From: Candidatus Woesearchaeota archaeon
Lineage (GTDB): Archaea; Nanobdellota; Nanobdellia; SCGC-AAA011-G17; ARS1403
NCBI GenBank assembly: GCA_016188065.1
Contig: JACPIN010000010.1
Location: 1 to 64,000, forward strand
Reading direction: 5' to 3'
DNA: 64,000 bases
Shown: positions 32,909 to 40,840 of the stretch, in pieces
Layout of the letters: each line of letters opens with the position of its first letter
How positions within the stretch are numbered: position 1 is the stretch's first letter
Notes under the pieces: generated by a model
Seen by the model: the letters and a program-made list of their open reading frames with translations, nothing else
Database searches by the model: none
Told to the model about the DNA's origin: nothing
Made by a program: the position numbers and the translations under genes

Positions 32909-33922
32909 ATGAGACTGGCAATTTACCATGACGGTGAAAAATTTCAAAAACAAAGTTTTTCTAATGAAGAGGAATTTGAGAAAGAAATAAAGAAAAATTC
33001 AAAAAAACTTTTTGGAGAAAAAACAATCTATTTGGACACAAAAAAGAGGATAGAAACAACTTCTTTAGGAGATTCTATTCCAGATGCTTTTTTATTTGAT
33101 TTAGAAGACCCCGAAGATATAAAGTTCTATTTAGTAGAGGCCGAACTTTCTACTCATGGTTTTTATGAGCACATATTCCCACAAATAACAAAATTTTTTG
33201 CTTTTTATAAAAATCCCAACAGCCAAAATAATTTGATAGAAAAAATCTATTCTTTTATAACTAGCAACCCTGAAATAAAAACCGAATTTGATAAACTGCT
33301 AAAAAACCAAGAATGTTATAAATCCATAAAAGATGCTATCGAAAATAACCAAAAGATTTTGTTGATTATTGATGGAGAAAAGCTTGAAATTGAAGAAGTA
33401 CAAAAGACCTATACAGATACTTGGGATAAATTGGTAATCGTGGAAATCTTAAACAAGTATCATTCCAATGGAAAGGACATAATTGTTTTAGAGCCAGACT
33501 TCTTACAGGAAGAGTTAATTGTTTGGGAAGAAGATGAAAAAATTATTCCTTACACAGAAAGTTATCATTTAGAGGGCTCAAATAAACTTATTGTTAATGT
33601 TTATAACACAATTAAGAGTCATATGCTTAAAATTGATTCAGAAATCTCTTTTAATCCACAGAAATATTACATTTCGTTCAGAAAAAATCGCAATTTTGTT
33701 TATTTAGATATTAAAAAAAGCAAAATAAAAATTGCCATAATGCTCCCTTTCGAAAAGGGACAAGAGATGATTAAAACTCACAGACTTAGAAAATTTACAG
33801 AAGGGGTCCAAAGATTTTATGGGAGACCTTCTTTCGAAGTTACTATTGAAAATGAAGAAAATCAAGGAGAGGTTCTGGATTTGCTGACTGAAGCTTATAA
33901 AGCACAAAGGGGCGGCCATTAA
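32909..33922 (+). CDS. PD-(D/E)XK-like nuclease with DUF5655 domain
   Basis: The 337-residue protein has an N-terminal part with DSIPDAFLFDLEDPEDIKFYLVEAEL, a D...E-x-E arrangement like restriction-type nucleases. Its C-terminal domain has SFRKNRNFVYLDIKKSKIKIAIMLP, typical of DUF5655. Proteins of this pair are common in archaeal and bacterial accessory regions; a role in DNA restriction is inferred. TATA-like ACTTAAAACC lies about 25 bases upstream. It stands alone on the plus strand between the DUF3800 gene and the R-M system. Confidence 0.7.
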   Translation: MRLAIYHDGEKFQKQSFSNEEEFEKEIKKNSKKLFGEKTIYLDTKKRIETTSLGDSIPDAFLFDLEDPEDIKFYLVEAELSTHGFYEHIFPQITKFFAFYKNPNSQNNLIEKIYSFITSNPEIKTEFDKLLKNQECYKSIKDAIENNQKILLIIDGEKLEIEEVQKTYTDTWDKLVIVEILNKYHSNGKDIIVLEPDFLQEELIVWEEDEKIIPYTESYHLEGSNKLIVNVYNTIKSHMLKIDSEISFNPQKYYISFRKNRNFVYLDIKKSKIKIAIMLPFEKGQEMIKTHRLRKFTEGVQRFYGRPSFEVTIENEENQGEVLDLLTEAYKAQRGGH

Positions 33923-33979
33923 TAACATTTTTTAACACATAACACAATCTTTATATACTAAGACACTTTTTGCAGTATA

Positions 33980-34141
33980 ATGTCACAAAAAGAAACATCA
34001 AGTTCAACAGTAAGGATAGATAAAAAGCTTTTAAGTGAAATTAAAAATTGGTTAAAAGATAATGGTAATAAATATAAGCATTCCTCCGTCTCTGCCTTTG
34101 TCAATTCAGCAATATATGAAAAATTAAAAAGATTAAGATGA
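33980..34141 (+). CDS. Ribbon-helix-helix regulator, 53 aa
   Basis: The protein (SSSTVRIDKKLLSEIKNWLKDN, then SSVSAFVNSAIYEKLKRLR) is a minimal RHH DNA-binding dimer. Its TGA overlaps the ATG of the methyltransferase. It likely controls expression of the R-M genes, like C proteins in other systems. A TATA box (CTTTATATACTA, 33950-33961) lies about 25 bases before the ATG, so the mRNA is leaderless. Confidence 0.75.
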   Translation: MSQKETSSSTVRIDKKLLSEIKNWLKDNGNKYKHSSVSAFVNSAIYEKLKRLR

Positions 34142-34899
34142 AAACGACGCATAAAATCATATGTGGAGATTGTGTAAACGAACTAAGGAAATTTAAAGAG
34201 GGTAGTGTAGACTTAATAGTTACAGATCCCCCATTCAATATAGGAAAGGATTATGGTGGATATAAAGATAGGAAGAAGAAAGGAGAATATCTTGATTGGT
34301 GTAAAAAGTGGTTAGGAGAATGTATAAGGGTATTAAAAGATGGGGGTGCACTGTACCTTTTCAATTATCCAGAAAATAATGCCTATCTGGTTCCTTTTTT
34401 AGATGAGAATCTGAATTTTAAAAGATGGATGACTTGGCACTATCCGGTTAACACAGGGATGTCTCCAACGAATTTTACAAGAAGCCAGCATTCTATATTG
34501 TTTTATGTAAAAGGAAAAAAACCAAGAATATTCAATAAAAAAGAAATTGCAGAGCCTTACCGGAATCCAACAGATAAACGGATTCTTGAAAGAATAAAAA
34601 ACGGAAGCAATGGGAAAACGCCTTATGATGTATTTCATTTTAATATTGTTAAAAATGTAAATAAAAATAAAACTCCCCATCCGTGCCAACTTCCAGATCA
34701 ACTTGTTGAGATATTTGTCAAAGCATCAAGTCGCGAAGGAGATTTGATATTAGACCCTTTTGGGGGTAGTTTTACTGTAAGTGCAACCTCTAAAAGATTA
34801 GGGAGGAACTCAATTAGTATAGAGATAAATCCCGAATTTTGTAGAATTGGCAAGGAACGACTGAATAAAATAGCAAATTTAAAAGAATTTATTATGTGA
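34138..34899 (+). CDS. Type II DNA methyltransferase (N6-adenine or N4-cytosine, beta class)
   Basis: The 253-residue protein has motif IV DPPFNIG at about residue 30, before motif I DPFGGS at about 205, the permuted beta-class order. HPCQLP (motif X region) follows the target-recognition part. It methylates the site cut by the nuclease on the opposite strand, protecting host DNA. It is translationally coupled to the RHH gene and overlaps the nuclease stop by eight bases, tail to tail. The recognition site is unknown. Confidence 0.92.
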   Translation: MKTTHKIICGDCVNELRKFKEGSVDLIVTDPPFNIGKDYGGYKDRKKKGEYLDWCKKWLGECIRVLKDGGALYLFNYPENNAYLVPFLDENLNFKRWMTWHYPVNTGMSPTNFTRSQHSILFYVKGKKPRIFNKKEIAEPYRNPTDKRILERIKNGSNGKTPYDVFHFNIVKNVNKNKTPHPCQLPDQLVEIFVKASSREGDLILDPFGGSFTVSATSKRLGRNSISIEINPEFCRIGKERLNKIANLKEFIM

Positions 34900-35692
34900 T
34901 TATATCATACTGCCAAGCTTTAATGAATCTTATGGAATTTGGATTCATCTTATCCACAAAATCATACTCATAAAGCTTAAATCTGTCTCTATTATTCTTC
35001 CGAATTCTAACTAAGAATACAAATTTTATTTTATACTCATTTGGCATTTTCCAGCCCCTCATCTTTTCAAAATATTTCATTGGACTAAATAGTTGCCTTA
35101 TTTCAAAGTCTTCATGATCCTGGTTCTTCACTTCTACAACTGCAATGCATTGTCTTTTCTCAGACTCATATATCCCATCCATCTCTATTTGTAACTTATC
35201 GGTTCTTAATGTTTTTCCATCAATTACAAAGTCATAAGAAATTTTGGCTCTTCTAGCAGTATGTAATTTCAAGGGTTCATTTTTATCTTCAAATAAAAAA
35301 TCATGAATTATCCTGTCATTGAATGCAGTCGAAGCAGATTGAGCTTCACTGTCACTTAAAGAATCAATGATACTTTTTTCTATCCTCCATTCCTTAATTG
35401 TTCTAATCTTCTCGAATTTATGATAACCATTTCCTTTAACGAACGCATGATTACCTTTTCCTAGATGGACTATAAAAAACCCAGCAGATTGTAAGCTTTT
35501 AGGCAATAATGCATAGCTATCAAATTTAGTTGCATCAAATTGATTTCTAAACTTTATCCCTTCCCTACTAGAAACTTCTTTTACCTTTTCATTATGAAAA
35601 TTTAATATTTCTGATTTAGGATATTTCTGAACTAGTTCTCTAAAAATTACATCTATGACCCTTCTTTTGTTCCCTTCCTCAAAAGATTCCAT
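34892..35692 (-). CDS. Type II restriction endonuclease
   Basis: The 266-residue protein has a PD-(D/E)XK core: EMDGIYE, then CIAVVEVKNQDHEDFEIRQLFSPMKYF. Location convergent with a beta-class methyltransferase marks it as the cutting partner. No match to a named enzyme is recalled. An RHH gene could keep methylation ahead of cutting. The gene's start region has taken over a radC fragment's end. Confidence 0.8.
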   Translation of the reverse strand: MESFEEGNKRRVIDVIFRELVQKYPKSEILNFHNEKVKEVSSREGIKFRNQFDATKFDSYALLPKSLQSAGFFIVHLGKGNHAFVKGNGYHKFEKIRTIKEWRIEKSIIDSLSDSEAQSASTAFNDRIIHDFLFEDKNEPLKLHTARRAKISYDFVIDGKTLRTDKLQIEMDGIYESEKRQCIAVVEVKNQDHEDFEIRQLFSPMKYFEKMRGWKMPNEYKIKFVFLVRIRKNNRDRFKLYEYDFVDKMNPNSIRFIKAWQYDIIT

Positions 35693-35699
35693 AAATTAT

Positions 35700-35826
35700 A
35701 GTAGACAGGTTGTTTTTTAATGGTTTCTGAAATCTTAAGTAAGTCGGAACTGCTCAAAGCCTCAACACCTTTTTGGCTCAATCTCTCTCCGGGTCTGTTA
35801 AACCAGGGAATGTCTTTGATGTTCAT
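35700..35826 (-). pseudogene. Broken 5' end of a radC-like gene, copy 1
   Basis: From an ATG at 35826 the minus strand reads MNIKDIPWFNRPGERLSQKG, then VEALSSSDLLKIS, the start of RadC-type proteins (helix-hairpin-helix, RPGERLxxKGxEALSxxDLL). The JAB domain is missing; the frame runs into the restriction gene and stops. Together with copy 2 it flanks the first MNT-HEPN module. Confidence 0.7.
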
Positions 35827-35916
35827 TAAATAATCAAAATTAACTCTAATATTTAAAATTTCTTAAAAACAAAAACATTTATAAGTGTCAAAATAATTAC
35901 AACGTTTGTTAACAAA

Positions 35917-36519
35917 ATGACAACATTCTTAAAGCCAGGAATAGAAAAGATCATGCATGTATTCTATCATAATAAATCAGAATCTTTTCATCTAAGAGGG
36001 TTATCAAGAAAAGCAAAATTAGAAGGCCAAAGCATCACACGCTACCTGAATTTCCTGGAAGAAAACAATTTTTTAAGGTCAAAACGCGAAGGAAATCAGA
36101 GAAGATATAGTGTAAATCAGAATAAACTTATCAGTTCTATTTTCACAATTTTTGATGTGGAAAAGTTTGAGAAGCTGCCGCAAATAAGGAAACAAGCAAT
36201 AGAGACATACTTCGATAGTCTTTCAAAACAGCCGGTATATGCCCTAATTTTCGGCTCAACAGCGAAAGAAAATTATGCCAAAGATTCAGACATTGATATT
36301 CTGCTTATTACAAACGAAAAAATAGATGCTAAAAATGCAGAAAAAGAGGCAGATGTTCTGCATTCAATAAAAATAAGTACTTTTCAAATGACTTACAAAG
36401 CATTCATCATAGAACTAAAGCTTAAAGAAGACAAGGTTGTACAATCTGCAATACAAACAGGGTACCCGCTTATAAATCACATAAGATACTATGAGGCATT
36501 AAGACATGAAAGAGTATGA
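35917..36519 (+). CDS. Winged-helix MNT nucleotidyltransferase, module 1
   Basis: The 200-residue protein has a winged helix (residues 1-75: FHLRGLSRKAKLEGQSITRYLNFLEENNFL) and a minimal nucleotidyltransferase domain (IFGSTAKENYAKDSDIDILLIT, the GSxxxxxxSDxD motif). MNT enzymes of this kind modify or regulate HEPN ribonuclease partners in toxin-antitoxin systems. It overlaps the HEPN gene by 14 bases. The winged helix could bind its own promoter, and a TATA box (CATTTATAAGT) lies about 35 bases upstream. Confidence 0.85.
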   Translation: MTTFLKPGIEKIMHVFYHNKSESFHLRGLSRKAKLEGQSITRYLNFLEENNFLRSKREGNQRRYSVNQNKLISSIFTIFDVEKFEKLPQIRKQAIETYFDSLSKQPVYALIFGSTAKENYAKDSDIDILLITNEKIDAKNAEKEADVLHSIKISTFQMTYKAFIIELKLKEDKVVQSAIQTGYPLINHIRYYEALRHERV

Positions 36520-37024
36520 ACTAGATAAATTATTAACGGACAAAGATCTGGTAGAAGAAAGAATAAAAGAGTTTCAGGAACAAAAAATACTCAAAAAACA
36601 AAAAATAGATATCAATGAAATCCAGGGGCATTTGCTGAAAGCAGATCATAATCTGCGGTTTGTTTCTGAAAACATCCGTCTTGGATTCTATGATTGGGCG
36701 ATTACAGGATGTTATTATTCATGCTATCATGCTGCACTTGCACTGATCCTCACTAAGGGATATTCTTCAAAAGATCATCTCGCAACATTGTGCATTCTCA
36801 TAAAGGAATTTTACAAGAAGGGATTAAGTCAAGAGGATATTCAAATTTTATCACGATTGCTAGATTATCAGGATGTGCTTTTCTATGTCGAATCCAAAAA
36901 TAAAAGGGAAGATGCAACATACTCAACAAAAATAAAATTTGATAAGTCAGAATCCGAGCAGTTAAGAATAAAAGCAACTCTATTTGTTTCAAAAATAAAG
37001 TCTATACTAAAAGACAGTCAATAA
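36506..37024 (+). CDS. HEPN-domain protein, module 1
   Basis: The 172-residue protein is helical, with SENIRLGFYDWAITGCYYSCYHAALALILTKGY, typical of HEPN partners of MNT proteins. The usual Rx4-6H ribonuclease motif is not clear; SKNKREDATYS sits where it would be. It may therefore act as a binding partner and not as a nuclease. It is translated in overlap with MNT and is followed by radC fragment copy 2. Confidence 0.8.
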   Translation: MKEYELDKLLTDKDLVEERIKEFQEQKILKKQKIDINEIQGHLLKADHNLRFVSENIRLGFYDWAITGCYYSCYHAALALILTKGYSSKDHLATLCILIKEFYKKGLSQEDIQILSRLLDYQDVLFYVESKNKREDATYSTKIKFDKSESEQLRIKATLFVSKIKSILKDSQ

Positions 37025-37025
37025 A

Positions 37026-37092
37026 TCAGAACTGCTCAAAGCCTCAACCTCTCTCCAGGCCGGTCAAACCAGGGAAGGTCTTTGATGTTCAT
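37026..37092 (-). pseudogene. Broken 5' end of a radC-like gene, copy 2
   Basis: From the ATG at 37092 the minus strand reads MNIKDLPWFDRPGERLRL and stops, because about 16 bases present in copy 1 are missing. The remaining bases still match copy 1 (TTGAGCAGTTC). The two copies are direct repeats that bracket MNT-HEPN module 1, so the module may have entered or been duplicated by recombination there. Confidence 0.65.
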
Positions 37093-37189
37093 CTAAAATA
37101 AAACAAGATAAAACTATGCAACCTTTTCAAATGAGCATTCTGAAATAGATACCATTGTCAGATTTCAATAAGAATCAAAAGATTTAAAT

Positions 37190-37223
37190 ATTGAAATATC
37201 AATAATATTATTGAAATATCAAT
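37190..37223 (+). promoter_or_regulatory. Two palindromic operators before MNT-HEPN module 2
   Basis: ATTGAAATATCAAT occurs at 37190-37203 and 37210-37223, 20 bases apart (two helical turns), each with inverted ATTGA/TCAAT arms. They end eight bases before the ATG at 37232. They also supply the AT-rich promoter. Autoregulation by the winged helix of the MNT protein is likely. Confidence 0.65.
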
Positions 37224-37231
37224 AATTAAAA

Positions 37232-37870
37232 ATGACAAGAAAACAAAGAACAGGATTTGGGTCTTTCGGAGCGATGGAATTATCTTTTTTAGAGGGGGTT
37301 ATAATTAGCTCATTTTTTCCAGAAGGCAAAGATATGACGATAAAAGAAATAATGAAAAGAGTAGAATATTCTTATGAAAGGGTCAACACCGCCTTGAAAT
37401 CACTTGCCAATAAAAAGATTATAGCTGAGAAGAAAGTTGGAAAAACCCTCACTTATTCTTTAGATGTACAGCATTTATACTCTGAAATAGGATTTGACCA
37501 TTATGTGTTGGAGAGAGAAATAGAGTTCATGAAAAAACACAGGATTTTATATAATGCAATCAAAGAAACAATAAATAATCCTATCATTTGGATGGTTGTA
37601 TTATTTGGAAGCTATTCTAAAGGGACAGAATCAAAACAAAGCGATGTCGATCTTATTTGCGTTTCAGATAAAAAGAAAGAAACCGAGCAATTTGTCAAGT
37701 CATTAAGATACAAATATAATTTAAATTTTACTCCAGTGGTACTCTCCCAGCATGAATTTCCACATATAAGAAGAGATAATCCCGAGTTATGGAACGATTT
37801 AAAGATGTATGGAATTGTATTCAAAGGAGAAGATTCATTTTATTATTGGATGTATAAAGATGAAAAATAA
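37232..37870 (+). CDS. Winged-helix MNT nucleotidyltransferase, module 2
   Basis: The 212-residue protein has a winged helix (MTIKEIMKRVEYSYERVNTAL) and an MNT domain (VVLFGSYSKGTESKQSDVDLICVS). It is the paralogue in design of the module-1 protein but diverged in sequence. It is coupled to the HEPN gene by an 11-base overlap. The twin operators in front fit autoregulation. Confidence 0.85.
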   Translation: MTRKQRTGFGSFGAMELSFLEGVIISSFFPEGKDMTIKEIMKRVEYSYERVNTALKSLANKKIIAEKKVGKTLTYSLDVQHLYSEIGFDHYVLEREIEFMKKHRILYNAIKETINNPIIWMVVLFGSYSKGTESKQSDVDLICVSDKKKETEQFVKSLRYKYNLNFTPVVLSQHEFPHIRRDNPELWNDLKMYGIVFKGEDSFYYWMYKDEK

Positions 37871-38375
37871 AATTGATTTTTACTTGAAAAAAGGTCAGAT
37901 TGTTAAAGATAAAACCGTTATGCCTCTTGCTAAAAGATATTTAGACAAAGCCAAGAATAATCTTGTAACTATGAAAATCCTTTTTGACTTAAACAATAAA
38001 GAAGAAAGAGAATTATTTGAGATACCCAGAGATTATGATCCAAATGAATGGGTTGTAATCACAGGATATTATGCAATGTATGCCTCGGCTTTGGCTTTGC
38101 TTGCCAAAATCGGGTTTAGGAGCAAAAATCACACAGCTACACTTTTGGTTTTAGAAGAATCATTTGTTAAAAAGAGGCTATTAAATGAAAAAGATTTATT
38201 GTTAATAAAAAATGCACATTTTCAAAAAGAAGAAATAGAGAAACTTTCGGATGCAAGACATAAAAGAGAGATTGCTCAATATAGCATTACAAAAGAAACT
38301 ACAAAAAATATAGCCGAAAAAATTAAAAAAGATGCATATGACTTTGTAAACAAAGTTGAATTGATCTTGGCGTAA
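37860..38375 (+). CDS. HEPN-domain protein, module 2
   Basis: I start it at the ATG at 37860 (MKNKIDFYLKKG, 171 residues), which overlaps MNT by 11 bases. It has YLDKAKNNLVTMKILF, then WVVITGYYAMYASALALLAKIGF, and near the end ARHKREIAQYS, the same place as KREDATYS in module 1. In HEPN ribonucleases this position holds RxxxxH. The partner gene and 54-residue gene after it complete a three-gene unit. Confidence 0.8.
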   Translation: MKNKIDFYLKKGQIVKDKTVMPLAKRYLDKAKNNLVTMKILFDLNNKEERELFEIPRDYDPNEWVVITGYYAMYASALALLAKIGFRSKNHTATLLVLEESFVKKRLLNEKDLLLIKNAHFQKEEIEKLSDARHKREIAQYSITKETTKNIAEKIKKDAYDFVNKVELILA

Positions 38376-38377
38376 AA

Positions 38378-38542
38378 ATGAAGAATTTAAAAAAAGAATA
38401 TGAAGAGTTTGAAAAGACTTTTGCTAAAACTTGGGATATTGCAATAGCTCGAAATCTTTCTATAGACGATGTAGAAAAAGAAATTTTAAATTATAGGAGA
38501 GATATAAAGGCATCAAGATTATTAGGACAAAAGAAGTATTAG
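38378..38542 (+). CDS. Small charged protein after HEPN module 2, 54 aa
   Basis: A helical charged protein (MKNLKKEYEEFEKTFAKTWDIA, then SIDDVEKEILNYRRDI) two bases after the HEPN stop, so it is in the same operon. It looks like an added antitoxin-like or adaptor piece. Module 1 has no such gene. Confidence 0.6.
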   Translation: MKNLKKEYEEFEKTFAKTWDIAIARNLSIDDVEKEILNYRRDIKASRLLGQKKY

Positions 38543-38598
38543 CTATTTTGGAAAAACAAAATTCATATTAAAAGTTTATATATACAAATGAATTGACC

Positions 38599-38712
38599 AT
38601 GAACTTAACAGTGACCATAGATTCAAGTAAGCAAAGCCTAAAATCTTTCTTTTTGGACTTGATTTTTCTTTTTCTTTGGACACGATTTCTTTTTCCTAAA
38701 AAGAAAGTGTGA
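38599..38712 (+). CDS. Possible small membrane peptide, 37 aa
   Basis: A leaderless-type promoter (AAGTTTATATATAC, about 38572-38585) lies about 22 bases before an ATG that opens 37 codons: MNLTVTIDSSKQSLKSF, then FLDLIFLFLWTRFLF and a KKK tail. One membrane helix with a basic end is typical of type I toxin-like peptides, but short frames occur by chance; weak support. Confidence 0.3.
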   Translation: MNLTVTIDSSKQSLKSFFLDLIFLFLWTRFLFPKKKV

Positions 38713-38790
38713 GGGGAAAGGCAAATGGAAAACTTCGTTGTCCATCAGCGAAGCGGTTAAAAGTTAATTCTTGTCCTCTGAATTTTCTAC

Positions 38791-39609
38791 TTAAAGGGCT
38801 TCTTTCAGCAATGGCAAAAGAGGAACTAATTTGTCTCTTATTTCAGGATACTGGTTCATTGCCGGCCAGTCTCTTACAACATCTCCAAGAGCGTTCTCAT
38901 TAAAACCAGTAAGCTCATTGAGGATTCTTATGTCATAAATATCTGAGAGAAATCTGAATTTAGAATAAAGCAATAAGTTTTCAGGGTCATTAAGCAGCTG
39001 ACTCTTCATATCTCTATTTCTATTTAATGTATCCCTAATCAATTCGTCGCTCATAGGTCCAGTATAGGGAGTTATCAGAGGCTCATATTCAGGTTGCCTT
39101 TGAAGGATAATCACAGAGCGCGCAAATTTTGGAACAGCAATGTCTTCTGGAGAAACAACTCTATATCTGTCTTCTCTGGCTTCCACTGTTTTCTGCCTGG
39201 CATTTTCAAGTTCTCTTTCAATCATCTCTTTTTTCTTTTCAAAAGCATCAGGGCTAAATCTGGAAAACTCTAATAATATCGTTTCATCATTAGGGGAATT
39301 AACTGTAAGGTTCCAAGACCTGCTTTTTCTTGCAATCTCAATGGAGAATCCCTTGTCCTGTAAGTATTCTTTAACAGAAGAGATATAAGATAAGAATCCT
39401 TCTCTGTCAAGTGAATTTCCAACTAGGACGTCTATGTCTGCAGTGTCTCTTCTGCATGAGGAAGGGAGATAACTCTGGGTTGCTATCCCTCCAACTACTG
39501 CATATAAGTCTCTCTTGTCAGCAAATGAATCAAGTGTAGACAGTGCGCTTAATCCATCCCTTACTATTCTATCATCGATAGTCCTGGATACATATCCTGC
39601 TTTTTTCAT
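38791..39609 (-). CDS. AbiEii-like nucleotidyltransferase
   Basis: The 272-residue protein has a nucleotidyltransferase core: YAVVGGIATQSYL, then RRDTADIDVLVG with two catalytic-type Asp, then SWNLTVNS and VVSPEDIAVPKFARS. These place it with AbiEii/toxin-type nucleotidyltransferases. No HEPN or AbiEi partner is beside it. TATA-like TTATAAATAAT lies upstream of its ATG on the minus strand. It probably ends the defence island. Confidence 0.75.
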   Translation of the reverse strand: MKKAGYVSRTIDDRIVRDGLSALSTLDSFADKRDLYAVVGGIATQSYLPSSCRRDTADIDVLVGNSLDREGFLSYISSVKEYLQDKGFSIEIARKSRSWNLTVNSPNDETILLEFSRFSPDAFEKKKEMIERELENARQKTVEAREDRYRVVSPEDIAVPKFARSVIILQRQPEYEPLITPYTGPMSDELIRDTLNRNRDMKSQLLNDPENLLLYSKFRFLSDIYDIRILNELTGFNENALGDVVRDWPAMNQYPEIRDKLVPLLPLLKEAL

Positions 39610-39798
39610 GATTTTTCAGATAGTTTTATTATTTATAAGCCTTTCTAATTTACTCATTAAGAAGTAGTGTCAATATCTGCTATTTTACTAGGGTTTTCCA
39701 CGACGAAGATTCCTAATTTTACGACGATAAATTTATATACTTTTAAAACATCTCATTCTTAATCCCAATTAAACAATCTGGGAAAAAGAGGTGAAAAA

Positions 39799-39930
39799 AT
39801 GGGTAAAGTTTTAGTCAAGAACGTGATAAAAAGAAAAGCCGGATATTTATACTACGTAGATGGGAAAGGAAATGTCTGCGAAGCAAAGATGTCCAGAGGC
39901 GGAAGAAAGAAATCAAAGAAGAGGAGATAA
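39799..39930 (+). CDS. Small basic protein, 43 aa
   Basis: MGKVLVKNVIKRKAGYLYYVDGKGNVCEAKMSRGGRKKSKKRR in short: a beta hairpin (GYLYYVDGKGNV) and a lysine/arginine tail, as in small ribosome- or nucleic-acid-binding proteins of DPANN archaea. A strong GAGGTG ribosome site lies five bases before the ATG, and a TATA box (AATTTATATAC, near 39727-39737) about 60 bases before it. Likely real despite its size. Confidence 0.7.
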   Translation: MGKVLVKNVIKRKAGYLYYVDGKGNVCEAKMSRGGRKKSKKRR

Positions 39931-40022
39931 ATCCTCTTTTTTTCTTTTCAATTGATAAATTGATATTATCCTTTTCTAACTAAATATTTATATACAAGTT
40001 ATTCTCAGCTAATTAGCAAAAG

Positions 40023-40115
40023 ATGGTGATCTACCTTTGCAAATATTGTGGCTCGACAGCCGTATCGCAGAAAGACTGCTGTGATGAAGAAATGGTGTTG
40101 GTCGCAAGCAAATAA
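40023..40115 (+). CDS. Tiny cysteine-knuckle protein, 30 aa
   Basis: MVIYLCKYCGSTAVSQKDCC followed by an acidic end. CKYC and CC could bind one zinc. The TATA box (ATATTTATATACA, near 39984-39996) is about 30 bases before the ATG, and the glutaredoxin-like gene begins nine bases later, so they form a transcript. Metal or thiol handling is a plausible role. Confidence 0.55.
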   Translation: MVIYLCKYCGSTAVSQKDCCDEEMVLVASK

Positions 40116-40123
40116 AAAACAAA

Positions 40124-40360
40124 ATGGAAGAAAAAGATTTGGTTTTATTTAGGCTGGAAGGCTGTCCTTATTGCAAAAGAGCAGAAGATGCTTTGAAAAA
40201 GAAAGGCATAAAATACAGAAAGATTGAAGTCATGCCGGAAAAGTCCAAGCGGGAAATTCTAAAAAAAGTTTCAGGCCAGGATTCTGTTCCTGTTTTAGTT
40301 GAAGTCATCGGCGCAAAAAACCAGGATGACGACATTATTGAATGGCTGGAAAAGAAATAA
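40124..40360 (+). CDS. Glutaredoxin/thioredoxin-like protein
   Basis: A 78-residue glutaredoxin-fold protein with the active site GCPYCKRAE at residues 13-21 and the cis-Pro in DSVPVLV. It transfers electrons between thiols. It follows the cysteine-knuckle gene by nine bases and likely shares its transcript. Confidence 0.88.
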   Translation: MEEKDLVLFRLEGCPYCKRAEDALKKKGIKYRKIEVMPEKSKREILKKVSGQDSVPVLVEVIGAKNQDDDIIEWLEKK

Positions 40361-40376
40361 AAAAGAAAATAAAAAA

Positions 40377-40652
40377 TTAAAGCAAGTCTTTTATTCTTCC
40401 AATGTGGTCTGCTATCTTATTTCCATTATCCGTCAGTTGTATTATTTTAATTCTTCCCTGCTTCTCAAAACCAACTAATCCGGCTCTTTCCATCTCCTGC
40501 AGTATCTTTACAGTATGCGAATATGTACAGTCAACTTCCTTTGCCAGAACACTGCCATACCTATTCCTTAAATTCTTCTTCAAAGCCACCAGTATCATTG
40601 CCGGCTTTCTCCTGAAAAACACTTCAAAAATATCTTTCTTTTGCTTAGACAT
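40377..40652 (-). CDS. MarR/ArsR-like winged-helix regulator, 91 aa
   Basis: The protein has a helix-turn-helix (NRYGSVLAKEVDCTYSHTVKILQEME) and a wing (GLVGFEKQGRIKIIQLTDNG) ending in a helix (IADHIGRIKDLL). It converges on the glutaredoxin gene. Size and form fit small archaeal one-domain repressors. A single Cys (DCTYS) in the recognition region could sense redox state, but this is speculative. Confidence 0.7.
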   Translation of the reverse strand: MSKQKKDIFEVFFRRKPAMILVALKKNLRNRYGSVLAKEVDCTYSHTVKILQEMERAGLVGFEKQGRIKIIQLTDNGNKIADHIGRIKDLL

Positions 40653-40840
40653 GTATTCCCCCTATTCACCTCAATTTATATCTTCAAAAGGTTATGTTTT
40701 GGTATATGTTTAAATACCTATCGGTTAAATTTTAGCTAATGCAACCTTTTTGTTAAGATATGCACTTCTAAAAATTTATAAGCTTAACTATAGTTTAGCC
40801 AGACCATAAGTTTTAAATTACCATTCCTATTAGCGATAGC

